From contig NZ_JAHXZN010000008.1 in the NCBI RefSeq assembly GCF_019429485.1, positions 62,001 through 126,000 of the forward strand: DNA of 64,000 nucleotides. The letters run 5' to 3'. Source of the stretch: Sphingomonas citri (GTDB lineage Bacteria > Pseudomonadota > Alphaproteobacteria > Sphingomonadales > Sphingomonadaceae). This document shows positions 51,615 through 60,816 of this stretch, one piece after another (the first letter of the stretch is position 1; each line of letters begins with the position of its first letter). Below the pieces are notes generated by a model that saw only the letters and a list, made by a program, of their open reading frames with translations, had not been told where the DNA came from and searched no databases. Made by a program: the position numbers and the translations under genes.

Positions 51615-52594
51615 TGCCTCGCACCGCGCTGATATTCGGTATCGCCGGGCAGGACGGCTCCTATCTCGCAGAGCTGTTGCTCGGTGAGGGCTATCGCGTC
51701 GTCGGCACGTCGCGCGATCCGTCCTCCGCGCGCGCGCGCCTTGGCGCGAGCGGCTGCGGCGCGGCGGAGTTGACTGATGTGGACCTGCACAGCACGGCCG
51801 CGATCGCGGCGCTCGTCGACCGCTTCTGCCCGGACGAGATCTACAATTTCGCCGCCTTCTCGACCGGCTCGGGGATGCACGATCGGCCCGTCGAGATCGC
51901 CGAGATCAACGGAGTTCTGGTCGCCCGCGTGCTCGACGCGATCCGGGGCGCCCCGACCCGTTTCTGTCAGGCGTCGAGTAGCGAGATGTTTGGTATCGCG
52001 CGAACCAGCCCGCAAGACGAGCACACCACCTTCACCCCACGCAGCCCCTATGGTGCGGCGAAGCTGCTGGCGCATCAGCTGATCGGCATGGCGCGGCAGC
52101 GCGACCGGACGTTCGCCTGCTCCGCCATTCTTTTCAACCATGAGAGTGAGCGCCGCCCTGCCGCCTTCGTCACGCGCAAGATCACGCGCGCGGCCGCCGC
52201 CATCGCGGTGGGAGCGACGGACGAGCTGGTCCTCGGCGATCTCGAGGCGCGGCGTGACTGGAGCCATGCCGCCGACATCGTGCGCGCCATGGCGCTGATG
52301 CTGCGAGCCGACCAGCCGGATGATTATGTCGTCGCGAGCGGCGAGACGCACTCGGTTGCCGAATTGTGTGAGATCGCCTTTGCTCATGTCGGGCTGGACT
52401 GGAACCGGCACGTCCGCGTCGACCCGGCGTTGCGGCGATCACCCGACGGCGCCCAGCTGATGGGTGACGCGCGGCGCGCGCGCACCCGCCTCGGCTGGGC
52501 ACCACGCATAGGATTTCAGACGATGATCAAGAACATGGTGGATGCCGACCTGCTCGCCTTGCGGGCAGGCATTCAAGAAGGGAAGATGGCGTGA
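51614..52594 (+). CDS. GDP-mannose 4,6-dehydratase-like SDR (second copy, divergent)
   Basis: 326 aa. Shares the Gmd signature GIAGQDGSYLAELLLGEGYRVVG, FNHESERRPAAFVTRKITRAA and DLEARRDWSHAADIV, but the catalytic motif is SSSEMFG rather than STSELYG (Ser replaces the catalytic Thr; the Glu is kept), with SPYGAAK supplying Tyr and Lys. It is clearly diverged from the gmd at 47210 and may act on a different GDP- or other NDP-sugar. It is tightly packed between a GT2 and a C-methyltransferase gene with base overlaps on both sides, suggesting it makes the ketosugar that the methyltransferase uses. Confidence 0.85.
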   Translation: MPRTALIFGIAGQDGSYLAELLLGEGYRVVGTSRDPSSARARLGASGCGAAELTDVDLHSTAAIAALVDRFCPDEIYNFAAFSTGSGMHDRPVEIAEINGVLVARVLDAIRGAPTRFCQASSSEMFGIARTSPQDEHTTFTPRSPYGAAKLLAHQLIGMARQRDRTFACSAILFNHESERRPAAFVTRKITRAAAAIAVGATDELVLGDLEARRDWSHAADIVRAMALMLRADQPDDYVVASGETHSVAELCEIAFAHVGLDWNRHVRVDPALRRSPDGAQLMGDARRARTRLGWAPRIGFQTMIKNMVDADLLALRAGIQEGKMA

Positions 52595-53829
52595 CGGATC
52601 CGATCAAAGCATGTCGCATCTGCGGCAACGAGCGGCTGGAGCCGGTCCTTGACCTCGGCGAGCAGCGCCTGACGGGCACCTTCCCGCGCGGGGAGGATTT
52701 TGAGCTGACCGGCGGCCCGCTCGTTCTGGTCAAATGCGTCGGCGACGACACCTGCGGACTGGTCCAGCTCGACCGCAGCTATGACCTTGAAGAGATGTAT
52801 GGCGAGAACTACGGCTATCGCTCAGGTCTGAACCAGAGCATGGTCAAGCATCTAGAGGCCAAGGTCCGCCGTATCACCGATCTCGACCTGATCCGCCCGG
52901 GCGACCTGATCGTCGACATCGGCAGCAACGATGGCACCACGCTGGGTTTCTACCCGGCGGACGGCGTGACACTGGTCGGCATCGACCCTACGGCGGCGAA
53001 GTTCCACCAATATTACAAGCCTCACGTCGATGTCATTCCCGACTTCTTCACGGAGCGTCTCGTCCGCGAACGCTTCCCCGGCCGCAAGGCGCGTGTGGTC
53101 ACGTCCTTCTCGATGTTCTACGACCTGGAGGACCCGCTCGCTTTCATGCGCGAGATCGAAGGGATCCTGGAGGACGACGGCGTCTGGGTGTTCGAGCAGA
53201 GCTATCTGCCGACCATGCTCGCGCGCAATTCCTACGACACGGTTTGCCACGAGCATATCGAGTTCTACGCGCTCCGGCAGATACACTGGATGGCGGAACG
53301 TGCCGGCCTGGCGATCCGCGACGTCGAGTTCAACGACGTCAACGGCGGCAGTTTCTCGGTGACGGCGGGCAAGGCCGATGGCGCGCCGCTGCCTGCCACG
53401 GTCGCGGCTCTGCTCAGCCGGGAGGAGAGCGACGGCATCAACTCGCTCGAGGTCTACCATCGCTTCGCCGAGCGCACCCGTCGACTGCGTGAGGAACTCA
53501 CCGCCTTCGTCGCCGCAGCGCGCGCGGAGGGCAAGACGGTCGCCGCGCTCGGCGCTTCGACCAAGGGCAACGTGCTGCTGCAATATTGTCAGCTTAGTCC
53601 CGATACGATCACGGCCGTCGGCGAGGTCAACCCGGATAAGTTCGGCTGCGTGACGCCGGGAACCTGGATCCCGATTGTTCCGCAGGAGCAGCTGCTCGGC
53701 GACAAGACCGACTATCTGCTCGTGCTGCCGTGGCATTTCCGCGACTTCTTCGTGGCGTCGCGTGAGCTCGCCGGGAATACGCTGCTATTCCCCCTCCCAG
53801 AGCTCGAGGTGGTGCCGCCGCGGGCGTGA
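52591..53829 (+). CDS. Sugar C-methyltransferase (NovU/TylCIII-like, SAM-dependent)
   Basis: 412 aa. Domain order: an N-terminal zinc-binding domain (CRICG at 8-12, and CVGDDTC around 49-55), a class I SAM domain (LIVDIGSNDGTTLGFY, VGIDPTAAKF, SMFYDLEDPLAFMREI, EHIEFYAL) and a C-terminal C-methyltransferase domain (VAALGASTKGNVLLQYC, TPGTWIPIVP, DYLLVLPWHF). Family members put a methyl group on carbon of NDP-4-keto-6-deoxy sugars. GTG start overlaps the Gmd-like stop (GTGA). A branched-chain sugar in the polysaccharide is therefore predicted. Confidence 0.9.
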   Translation: MTDPIKACRICGNERLEPVLDLGEQRLTGTFPRGEDFELTGGPLVLVKCVGDDTCGLVQLDRSYDLEEMYGENYGYRSGLNQSMVKHLEAKVRRITDLDLIRPGDLIVDIGSNDGTTLGFYPADGVTLVGIDPTAAKFHQYYKPHVDVIPDFFTERLVRERFPGRKARVVTSFSMFYDLEDPLAFMREIEGILEDDGVWVFEQSYLPTMLARNSYDTVCHEHIEFYALRQIHWMAERAGLAIRDVEFNDVNGGSFSVTAGKADGAPLPATVAALLSREESDGINSLEVYHRFAERTRRLREELTAFVAAARAEGKTVAALGASTKGNVLLQYCQLSPDTITAVGEVNPDKFGCVTPGTWIPIVPQEQLLGDKTDYLLVLPWHFRDFFVASRELAGNTLLFPLPELEVVPPRA

Positions 53830-53836
53830 GGAAGCG

Positions 53837-54796
53837 ATGATCCGGGTCGTCATGTGCGCGCATAACGGCGCGCACTTCCTCGAGGCGCAACTCGCGTCGA
53901 TCATGGAGCAGCAGCTACCGGTCGACCGGGTCCATGTGTTCGACTTCGCCTCGACCGACGCGACGCGGTCGTTGCTGGCGGGCCTCGCGCCCCGGTGGCC
54001 CAGGCTAGACGTCCGGTTGGTCGACCATGCCCCCGGTGTGACGCTGTCGTTTCGCCACGCGCTCGCGGAGATCGTGCCGCGCTGCGCCGACGACGACCTC
54101 GTGTTCCTCAGTGATCAAGACGACGTCTGGCTGCCGCAGAAGACGGCCCGAATGGCTGCCCGGGTGGCCGCCGCGCGACGCGGCGTCGACGACCGGATCC
54201 TCGCCTTCCACGACGTTATCCTCTGCGACGCCGAGTTGCGCGAGCTGCGGCCAAGTTTCTACGAAGGTCGTCCGTTCCGATTGCCGCGGGACCTCGAGCC
54301 GGCTCGACTGATGATCGCTAGTCCGGTGATCGGCCACACGATCGCAGCCACCCCGGCACTCCTCGCGCTCATGCTGGAGCATCAGCGGCTCGAACACTAT
54401 GTGATGCACGATTGGGCGCTGGTGCTGCTCGCCACGTACCTCGGCCGCGTCGAGTTCGAACCCGAACGACTCGGGCTCTACCGCCAGCATGACAGCAACG
54501 TGCTGGGCGCCGGGCGTCGACGCTCCGCGATCGGTTACGTGCGGCGCGCGGCGACGTTGTCGCGGGCGGTCAACGTCCAGGCGCGAGCGTTCATCGCCGA
54601 TCTCCCCGTCGCCGCCGCGGTGGTGAACGAGCGGGCCGACCGCTCGCCACTGCCCGGGCGTGGTCCGCTCGCGTGGCGCCTCGGCGTCGCGATGGCGACA
54701 CATGGCCCGACGATATGGCATCGTGCGCTCGGCTTGACCCAGTTGCGCTACCTCGTCCCGTTCTGGCGTGACGCCGGCGCGCGCGATGGATCCTGA
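53837..54796 (+). CDS. Glycosyltransferase family 2 protein (rhamnosyltransferase-like)
   Basis: 319 aa from ATG 53837 with GAGGAAG just upstream. GT-A fold: RVVMCAHNGAHFLEAQLASIMEQ, FASTDATRSLLAGL and the DQDDVW metal motif (FLSDQDDVWLPQKT) characteristic of many rhamnosyl-type GT2 enzymes. MHDWALVLLATYLG and YRQHDSNVLGAGRR are also conserved in that group. With rfbCBDA in the same locus, dTDP-L-rhamnose is a likely donor (inference). Confidence 0.87.
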   Translation: MIRVVMCAHNGAHFLEAQLASIMEQQLPVDRVHVFDFASTDATRSLLAGLAPRWPRLDVRLVDHAPGVTLSFRHALAEIVPRCADDDLVFLSDQDDVWLPQKTARMAARVAAARRGVDDRILAFHDVILCDAELRELRPSFYEGRPFRLPRDLEPARLMIASPVIGHTIAATPALLALMLEHQRLEHYVMHDWALVLLATYLGRVEFEPERLGLYRQHDSNVLGAGRRRSAIGYVRRAATLSRAVNVQARAFIADLPVAAAVVNERADRSPLPGRGPLAWRLGVAMATHGPTIWHRALGLTQLRYLVPFWRDAGARDGS

Positions 54797-54831
54797 AGGG
54801 CGCCCGCCCGAATTGCGAACGACGGAGCGAG

Positions 54832-56517
54832 ATGATGTGGGATCCTCTACGAGCAACGCGCCGCTCGATCGTCACCGGCTTCCTCGGCGGCGTACCCGCC
54901 GCGCCGACGCTCTCCTCGGCGGCGCTCGGTCCGGCAACGCCGATGGGTCATAGCGGCCGCGACATTGCCTCGGTGCGCGAGTTCGGCGCCATCGGGGACG
55001 GTGTGACCGACGACAGCGCGGCGTTTCGCCGCGCCCTCGCCGCCACGCGCTACCTGTTCGTCCCGCCCGGTCGTTACCGCTTGGGCAGCGCGGTGAAGCT
55101 CGGGAGCGGACAGCGTATCGTCGGCACCGGCAAGTCGGCGTGGGAACCCTACGATGAGGCCGCCTTTCCGACTGTCGTGCGCTCCGAGATACTGGTCGAC
55201 GGGACGCTCGCCTTCGACGCGACTGGCAGCAACAGCAGCACCATCGAGGGCATCGCGATCAAGGCGATCGGCGGCCGCCAATCGCGCTGGGGCTGGCCCG
55301 CGGGACAGCAGAAGGGCGCGGTCGGCGTCGATATCACCGGGTCCTCGCAATTCGAGGCGCGCGACGTCTCCTTTCATGGCCTGGACGTCGCGATCGACGC
55401 GAATCAGCGCGCCGGTTCCCCCGACACCCAGATGCCGAGCATTAGCGACTGGTCCGCGAGCGATTGTCGCCGCGTCTTTCGCTTCGGCACGCCCACCTCA
55501 AAGGTCTACACCGTCCGTGACGCGCGTATCGGCGAGGCGATCGTTTCGATCCACTGTGATGGCGTGGTCGAGGCGCACCGATGCGACGGGTTGCGGCTCG
55601 AGAACCTGCGCCTGTTCCACGGGAGCGGCACGCCCATCTATATGCGCGAGACGACGTTCATCACGCTGAACGCCGTGACCGTCTTCGAGAGCGGCGGCGA
55701 CCAGATCGTCCTGGAGGATTGCTCCAATGTCTCCGCCGCAGGGCTATTACTCGCCCGCGCCGGCGCCTTCCGCGGCGAACCGCCCTATCCGCAGCACGTC
55801 GCACTGACGCTGAATCGCTGTCGCGACGTGCATCTCTCCACCGAGATCCAAGAGCCGAGCGGCGGCGCCATCGCGGTGAACGGGTGCAGCAACGTCGATC
55901 TCGCCTGCGCCGTCGGCGTGCCCTTCTGGCGCACGGGCAATCAGAACCTGCTGTCGGGTGCGGCGACGATCCGGGACAGCATCGCAGTCCACGTCCAGGG
56001 CTCCTTCGGCGGCCTCGGCCGTGATTATTGGGTGTCCGTGTGGGCCGATGCCGCAAGTGCGCAGACCCTCTCCGGCTCCGTCGCCAGCGATCGCTCGATC
56101 GGCGTCTTCCGCGCCGCCGCGCTGCAGCAGCAGGGCGGTTACATCTTTCGCTTGCCCGACGCGGTCGCGTTAGCGCCGCGACAGACGCGCCGCTTCCGCA
56201 CGCTCCGGCTGTTCGTGCCGGCCGGCAGGGTCGCGAAGGCGCGCTCGATCGAGATTGCCTCTTACCCGATCGAGCTGGCCGCGGCGCCGGTCAACGCGCG
56301 GCAGATGGTGATCTGCACCGCCGCCGCGGACGTGCTGGGCGAGGGTCCCGCGCGGGCCGTGCTCGGCACGGTTACCGAGCAGGACCATGTGCTCTATGAC
56401 AATCGCGAGGGCGTGGCGGGCTGGTACTCGGTCGATTTGGCGCTGCGCAATCCGACCGACCGCGCAGTCGAGGTGCCGGCCGACACGGTCATCGCGCTTT
56501 CGACGGTGGTGATCTAG
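54832..56517 (+). CDS. Tat-exported parallel beta-helix protein (pectate_lyase_3-like)
   Basis: 561 aa. The N-terminus RATRRSIVTGFLGGVPAAPTLSSAA has a twin-arginine pattern and a signal-like hydrophobic part. The domain start SVREFGAIGDGVTDDSAAFRRAL is the hallmark of the pectate_lyase_3 / tailspike beta-helix family. Helical rungs follow to about residue 430 and a beta-rich C-terminal domain completes it. These proteins are glycan lyases, hydrolases or tailspike-like depolymerases; catalytic residues cannot be named from sequence alone. Inside the locus it may trim or release the polysaccharide in the periplasm or outside. Confidence 0.8.
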   Translation: MMWDPLRATRRSIVTGFLGGVPAAPTLSSAALGPATPMGHSGRDIASVREFGAIGDGVTDDSAAFRRALAATRYLFVPPGRYRLGSAVKLGSGQRIVGTGKSAWEPYDEAAFPTVVRSEILVDGTLAFDATGSNSSTIEGIAIKAIGGRQSRWGWPAGQQKGAVGVDITGSSQFEARDVSFHGLDVAIDANQRAGSPDTQMPSISDWSASDCRRVFRFGTPTSKVYTVRDARIGEAIVSIHCDGVVEAHRCDGLRLENLRLFHGSGTPIYMRETTFITLNAVTVFESGGDQIVLEDCSNVSAAGLLLARAGAFRGEPPYPQHVALTLNRCRDVHLSTEIQEPSGGAIAVNGCSNVDLACAVGVPFWRTGNQNLLSGAATIRDSIAVHVQGSFGGLGRDYWVSVWADAASAQTLSGSVASDRSIGVFRAAALQQQGGYIFRLPDAVALAPRQTRRFRTLRLFVPAGRVAKARSIEIASYPIELAAAPVNARQMVICTAAADVLGEGPARAVLGTVTEQDHVLYDNREGVAGWYSVDLALRNPTDRAVEVPADTVIALSTVVI

Positions 56518-56556
56518 ATTCTGTACTCGAGGCGCCAGCGCCGCGCGGCCGAGTCG

Positions 56557-57864
56557 TCAGGCGGCGGCACGCTCCCAGCGTGCGCCGCACGCGCTCGCGA
56601 TGTGCGCTGGCAGTTCGGTGAGCGGGAAGGCGACGGCGTCGCCCGCGGCACGCCCGGTGTCGACGAGATAGCCCTCGCCGTTGTGCTCGCCGTTCTTGAT
56701 CGCGACGAAGGCCACCGCCTCGCGCAGGCCGCTGATGGTCTCGTTGCCGCGACGATAGACGAAGTCGGCGGGAATGTCGGCCGACCAGGTCAGCTCGACG
56801 AAGAGGCTGTCGCCGCGATTGTCGACGGTGAACAGCGGTTCACCCTCCTGCGAGGTGATCGAGGATAGCCGCTGCTGCGCCGCCTCTGCCTGCGCGGCGT
56901 CGTCACAGAAGACGACGAAGTCGCGCGACATCCGCGGCTCGACCCGCGCGAATGGCACACCGGCCGCGGTCAGGAAGGCGGCGTGTTCGCGCAGCCGCCA
57001 GTACATCGTCAGTTGGCCGTGCGGATCCTGGTGCAGTCCCGTCGCGAGCATCAGCCGGTGCTGCGGAAAGGCGCGACGGATCTGGCCGACGATGGCGTCG
57101 TACAGGGAATAAACGTCGAGCACTGGATCGGCGTCGGGGCTGACGTACCAGTCGGGATTGCGCAGCCCGCCCTCGTAAACCGCGGAATTAAAAAGGTAGT
57201 GATGTTGAATGTGCGCGCCGGCGTTGAGGAACAGCGAGGCGAAGCCGGGCCGGTGCGTCCGCACCTCGCGGACGAACACGTCAGCGAGCAGACGATCCAA
57301 CAACATTGCCTTGCGCCACGACCGTCCGCGCACGGCCGCGGCGACATCGGCGACATAGCCGCCATAGTTGCCAGGCAACGCGTTGCTGACCAGACCCGTG
57401 AGCAGCCGCAGTGCGGTGCTGGGCGTGATCCGCGCGTCGGCGTTGCCGTTCACCGCCGCGGCGACGGGGGGATAGAGGCGCGTCAGCCGTTCCCCCGTGA
57501 TCTTCGACGTCGTCCAAGGATCAGGCATGAAGAAGGCGGCGTCGGTGCAACGGTTGACCGCGTTCATCGGGCTGATCGCGCCGACGCGGACACCCTGACG
57601 CTCGAGCACTTCCCAGATCTGGTCGGGCGAGCGCTCGTCGACGTCGCCCAGGCGGTAGATGCCATGCTCGGCCAGCGTGAGCCCGGTGTGAGCAGTGACC
57701 CACTGGATCCATGGCTCCAACTCCTCGTATCGACGCTCGGACGTGGTGCGGCACAGGCCGTGGCGCTCGATCAGCCCGGCCAGCACCGAGAGCTGCCCCC
57801 TCGCGGCGTAGCGCTGGACCTGCTCGAAATTGATCTCGTTGAGTTCCAGGAGGAGAACGCTCAT
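56557..57864 (-). CDS. Alkaline phosphatase superfamily protein (type I phosphodiesterase-like)
   Basis: 435 aa, encoded against the rest of the locus. The N-terminus LLLELNEINFEQVQRY sits where the first metal ligand of phosphodiesterases and nucleotide pyrophosphatases lies, but with Glu/Asn instead of the usual Asp-Gly. Later segments, FLNAGAHIQHHYLFNS and LATGLHQDPHG, look like the His-containing metal motifs. No signal peptide is evident. It may be a phosphodiesterase or a transferase acting on sugar or lipid phosphates, or an inactive relative. The substrate is unknown. Confidence 0.7.
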   Translation of the reverse strand: MSVLLLELNEINFEQVQRYAARGQLSVLAGLIERHGLCRTTSERRYEELEPWIQWVTAHTGLTLAEHGIYRLGDVDERSPDQIWEVLERQGVRVGAISPMNAVNRCTDAAFFMPDPWTTSKITGERLTRLYPPVAAAVNGNADARITPSTALRLLTGLVSNALPGNYGGYVADVAAAVRGRSWRKAMLLDRLLADVFVREVRTHRPGFASLFLNAGAHIQHHYLFNSAVYEGGLRNPDWYVSPDADPVLDVYSLYDAIVGQIRRAFPQHRLMLATGLHQDPHGQLTMYWRLREHAAFLTAAGVPFARVEPRMSRDFVVFCDDAAQAEAAQQRLSSITSQEGEPLFTVDNRGDSLFVELTWSADIPADFVYRRGNETISGLREAVAFVAIKNGEHNGEGYLVDTGRAAGDAVAFPLTELPAHIASACGARWERAAA

Positions 57865-58031
57865 GCCGTCCGCTTAGCCGAATCGCCCCGCCAGCTCAAT
57901 CGCGATACGCCGGCCTCTTGGCGCCGACGGGCGTGGCCGATAGGGAGCGTCGCGAGCGCGCAAACTGGCCGCGCTGACCCGCCGGTGCGTCACATCAACG
58001 ACGTCTCGGGCGATCGGAGGCAAATGACACG

Positions 58032-59132
58032 ATGGTTGGTAAACGCGTGACGCCGCGGGTGGCGATCGTCGGCACGGTCGGCTTGCCCGCTGCATATAGC
58101 GGCTTCGAAACCTTGGCAGAGCATCTCGTTAGGTACAACGAGCGCGAGGGGTCGCCGCTCGCGCTCACGGTCTATTGCAGCGCCCGTCACTTCGCCGAGC
58201 GGCCGCCGGTCTATCACGGTGCCGCGATGCGCTACGTCAACCTGGACGCTAACAACGCGTCCAGCCTGATCTACGACGCGGTGAGCATGGCGGCGGCACT
58301 CCGCGAAGGCGTCGACACGATCCTGCTGCTGGGCGTTTCCGGTGCGTGGGCGGTACCGTTTGTGCGCCTTCTTACCCGCGCACGAGTGGTGACCAACATA
58401 GACGGAATCGAGTGGAAGCGCGAGAAGTGGCGGGGCGCGGCCAAGTTGATCCTGCACGCCTCGGAGTGGATCGCGGCGCGTTTCTCCCACGCCGTGATCG
58501 CCGACAACGGCGCGATCGTCGAGCACGTGCGGCAGTCCTACGGTCGAGACAGCGTGTTGATCGCTTACGGGGGTGATCACGCGTTGGCGCCCGCCCCGGC
58601 CCCTTATCCGGGGCTGCCCGAGCATTACGCGCTGGCGCTGTGCCGGATCGAGCCCGAGAACAATGTCAGCATGATCCTCGAGGCATTCGCCACCGATCCC
58701 GCCCTCCCGCTGGTCTTCATCGGGAACTGGGATCGCAGCGCGTTCGGCCGCGAACTCAAGCAGCGCTACGCCGCGTCCCCCCATATACGCATCGTCGACC
58801 CGGTCTATGACCTGGCGACGTTGCACACGATCCGCGCCGGCAGCTCGTTATACGTCCACGGCCACTCCGCCGGAGGCACCAATCCCTCGCTCGTCGAGAT
58901 GATGCACTTCGGTCGGCCCATCCTGGCTTTCGACTGTGTATTCAACCGTCAATCGACCGAGGATGCCGCGTTATTCTTCAATGACGCCGGGTCGCTGCAG
59001 CACCTGGTAGCGGCGACCGTCGCCATCGGCGGCGCCGAGCAGGGGCAACGCATGGCCGCGATCGCGCGCGCTCGCTACACCTGGAGCCAGATAGGAGCGG
59101 CCTATGTGCGGCTGCTCACCGATCGTGGGTGA
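58032..59132 (+). CDS. DUF1972 domain glycosyltransferase (GT4-like, GT-B fold)
   Basis: 366 aa. The N-terminal DUF1972 domain begins RVAIVGTVGLPAAYSGFETLAEHLV and has TNIDGIEWKREKW, as in rhamnosyltransferase-type proteins of O-antigen and exopolysaccharide loci. The C-terminal glycosyltransferase lobe shows HYALALCRIEPENNVSMILEAF, VHGHSAGGTNPSLVEMMHFGRPILAFD. Retaining GT-B enzyme; donor probably dTDP-rhamnose given the adjacent rfb genes (inference). It is divergent from the phosphatase-superfamily gene, with 167 bp between for promoters. Confidence 0.88.
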   Translation: MVGKRVTPRVAIVGTVGLPAAYSGFETLAEHLVRYNEREGSPLALTVYCSARHFAERPPVYHGAAMRYVNLDANNASSLIYDAVSMAAALREGVDTILLLGVSGAWAVPFVRLLTRARVVTNIDGIEWKREKWRGAAKLILHASEWIAARFSHAVIADNGAIVEHVRQSYGRDSVLIAYGGDHALAPAPAPYPGLPEHYALALCRIEPENNVSMILEAFATDPALPLVFIGNWDRSAFGRELKQRYAASPHIRIVDPVYDLATLHTIRAGSSLYVHGHSAGGTNPSLVEMMHFGRPILAFDCVFNRQSTEDAALFFNDAGSLQHLVAATVAIGGAEQGQRMAAIARARYTWSQIGAAYVRLLTDRG

Positions 59133-59189
59133 GTGAGGCAAAACGAAGCTTATGGACGCGTCGCAGCTCCCCGGTTACCAGCTCCCCTT

Positions 59190-59756
59190 ATGAGTGACGC
59201 GCCCGTCCGCCTCCTTCCGCCGCGCCGCTTCGGCGACGCGCGCGGCTGGTTCACCGAGACCTACAATCGCGACACCTTCGCCGCGCTCGGCATCGGCTGC
59301 ACCTTCGTGCAGGACAATCACTCGCTCTCCGTGCCGGCCTATACCCTGCGCGGGCTGCACTTCCAGACGCCGCCGCGGGCGCAGGACAAGCTGGTGCGCT
59401 GCGTGCGCGGGCGCATCTTCGACGTGGCGGTCGACCTGCGCCGCGGCTCGCCGAGCTACGGCCAGTGGGTCGGCGCCGAGCTCAGCGCGGCCAACGGCGA
59501 CCAGCTCTTCATCCCGGTCGGCTTCGCGCACGGCTTCGTCACGCTCGAGCCCGAGTGCGAGGTTGTCTACAAATGCTCGGACACCTACGCGCCCGAGCAG
59601 GACGGCGGCATCGCTTGGGACAGCGCCGGCATCGACTGGCCGATCCCCGCCGGGATCGTCCCCGAGCTGAGCGCCAAGGATCGGGCGCAGCCGACGCTCG
59701 CCGCCTTCGACAGCCCCTTCGACTATGACGGCCGTCCGCTGACGCCGCTCGCCTGA
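59190..59756 (+). CDS. rfbC: dTDP-4-dehydrorhamnose 3,5-epimerase
   Basis: 188 aa. Third... in order of chemistry the second processing step to dTDP-L-rhamnose: epimerises dTDP-4-keto-6-deoxyglucose at C3 and C5. Cupin fold with RFGDARGWFTETYN, FVQDNHSLSVPAYTLRGLHFQTPP (catalytic His in LRGLHFQ), FVTLEPECEVVYKCSDTY and DSAGIDWPI. ATG at 59190 is preferred; the upstream in-frame GTG at 59133 adds unrelated residues. First gene of the rfbCBDA operon; from here base composition returns to very GC-rich. Confidence 0.95.
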   Translation: MSDAPVRLLPPRRFGDARGWFTETYNRDTFAALGIGCTFVQDNHSLSVPAYTLRGLHFQTPPRAQDKLVRCVRGRIFDVAVDLRRGSPSYGQWVGAELSAANGDQLFIPVGFAHGFVTLEPECEVVYKCSDTYAPEQDGGIAWDSAGIDWPIPAGIVPELSAKDRAQPTLAAFDSPFDYDGRPLTPLA

Positions 59757-59766
59757 GGACCGTTCC

Positions 59767-60816
59767 ATGCGCATCTTCGTCACCGGCGGCGCCGGCTTCA
59801 TCGGCTCGGCGCTGGTCCGCCATCTGATCGACGACACCGAGCACAAGGTGCTCAACTTCGACAAGCTCACCTACGCCGGCACGCTGTCGACGATCGAGCG
59901 CGTCGCCGGCTCGAACCGCTATCGCTTCGTCCAGGGCGACATCTGCGACGCGGCGGCGGTGCGCGCCGCGATCGCCGAGTTCCGCCCCGAGGTGATCACC
60001 CATCTCGCCGCCGAGAGCCACGTCGACCGCTCGATCGACGGCCCGGGCGCGTTCGTCCAGACCAACGTGGTCGGCACCTACACTATGCTGGCGGAGGCGC
60101 GCGCGCATTGGCTTGCGCTGGACGAGGCGGCGCGCACCGCCTTCCGCTTCCACCATATCTCGACCGACGAGGTCTACGGCTCGCTTGGCGCCGAGGGGCT
60201 GTTTACCGAGGACACGCCCTATGACCCGCGCTCGCCCTATTCGGCGAGCAAGGCGGCGTCGGACCATCTCGTCAGCGCCTGGGGGCATACCTATGGCCTG
60301 CCCGTGCTGATCACCAACTGCTCGAACAATTACGGACCCTATCACTTCCCGGAGAAGCTGATCCCGCTGATGATCGTCAAGGCGCTCGGCGGCGAGCCGC
60401 TGCCGGTCTATGGCGCGGGCGACCAGGTGCGCGACTGGCTCTACGTCGAGGATCACGTGCGCGCGCTGCGCGCGGTGTTCGAGCGCGGGCAGGTCGGCCG
60501 CACCTACAATGTCGGCGGCCACAACGAGAAGCAGAACATCGAGGTGGTGCGGACCGTCTGCGCGATCCTCGACCGGCTGCGCCCGCGCGCCGACGGCGCC
60601 AGCTATGCCGCGCAGATCACCTCGGTGGCGGATCGCCCCGGCCACGACAAGCGCTACGCGATCGACGCGACGCGGATCGGCGACGAGCTCGGCTGGCAGC
60701 CGCGTGAGACGTTCGAGAGCGGCATCGAGAAGACCGTCCGCTGGTATCTCGACAACGAGGCCTGGTGGCGCCCGCTCGTCGCGACGAAGGCGGCCGAGCG
60801 GCGCGGCGCGGCGTGA
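59767..60816 (+). CDS. rfbB: dTDP-glucose 4,6-dehydratase
   Basis: 349 aa SDR. Converts dTDP-glucose to dTDP-4-keto-6-deoxyglucose. NAD site GGAGFIGSALV, LAAESHVDRSIDGP, the catalytic HISTDEVYG (Thr, Asp, Glu), and SPYSASKAASDHLV with Tyr-x-x-x-Lys; NCSNNYGPYHFPEKLIPLMI and GDQVRDWLYVEDH are classic. 10 bp after rfbC; its stop overlaps the rfbD GTG start (GTGA). Confidence 0.96.
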   Translation: MRIFVTGGAGFIGSALVRHLIDDTEHKVLNFDKLTYAGTLSTIERVAGSNRYRFVQGDICDAAAVRAAIAEFRPEVITHLAAESHVDRSIDGPGAFVQTNVVGTYTMLAEARAHWLALDEAARTAFRFHHISTDEVYGSLGAEGLFTEDTPYDPRSPYSASKAASDHLVSAWGHTYGLPVLITNCSNNYGPYHFPEKLIPLMIVKALGGEPLPVYGAGDQVRDWLYVEDHVRALRAVFERGQVGRTYNVGGHNEKQNIEVVRTVCAILDRLRPRADGASYAAQITSVADRPGHDKRYAIDATRIGDELGWQPRETFESGIEKTVRWYLDNEAWWRPLVATKAAERRGAA

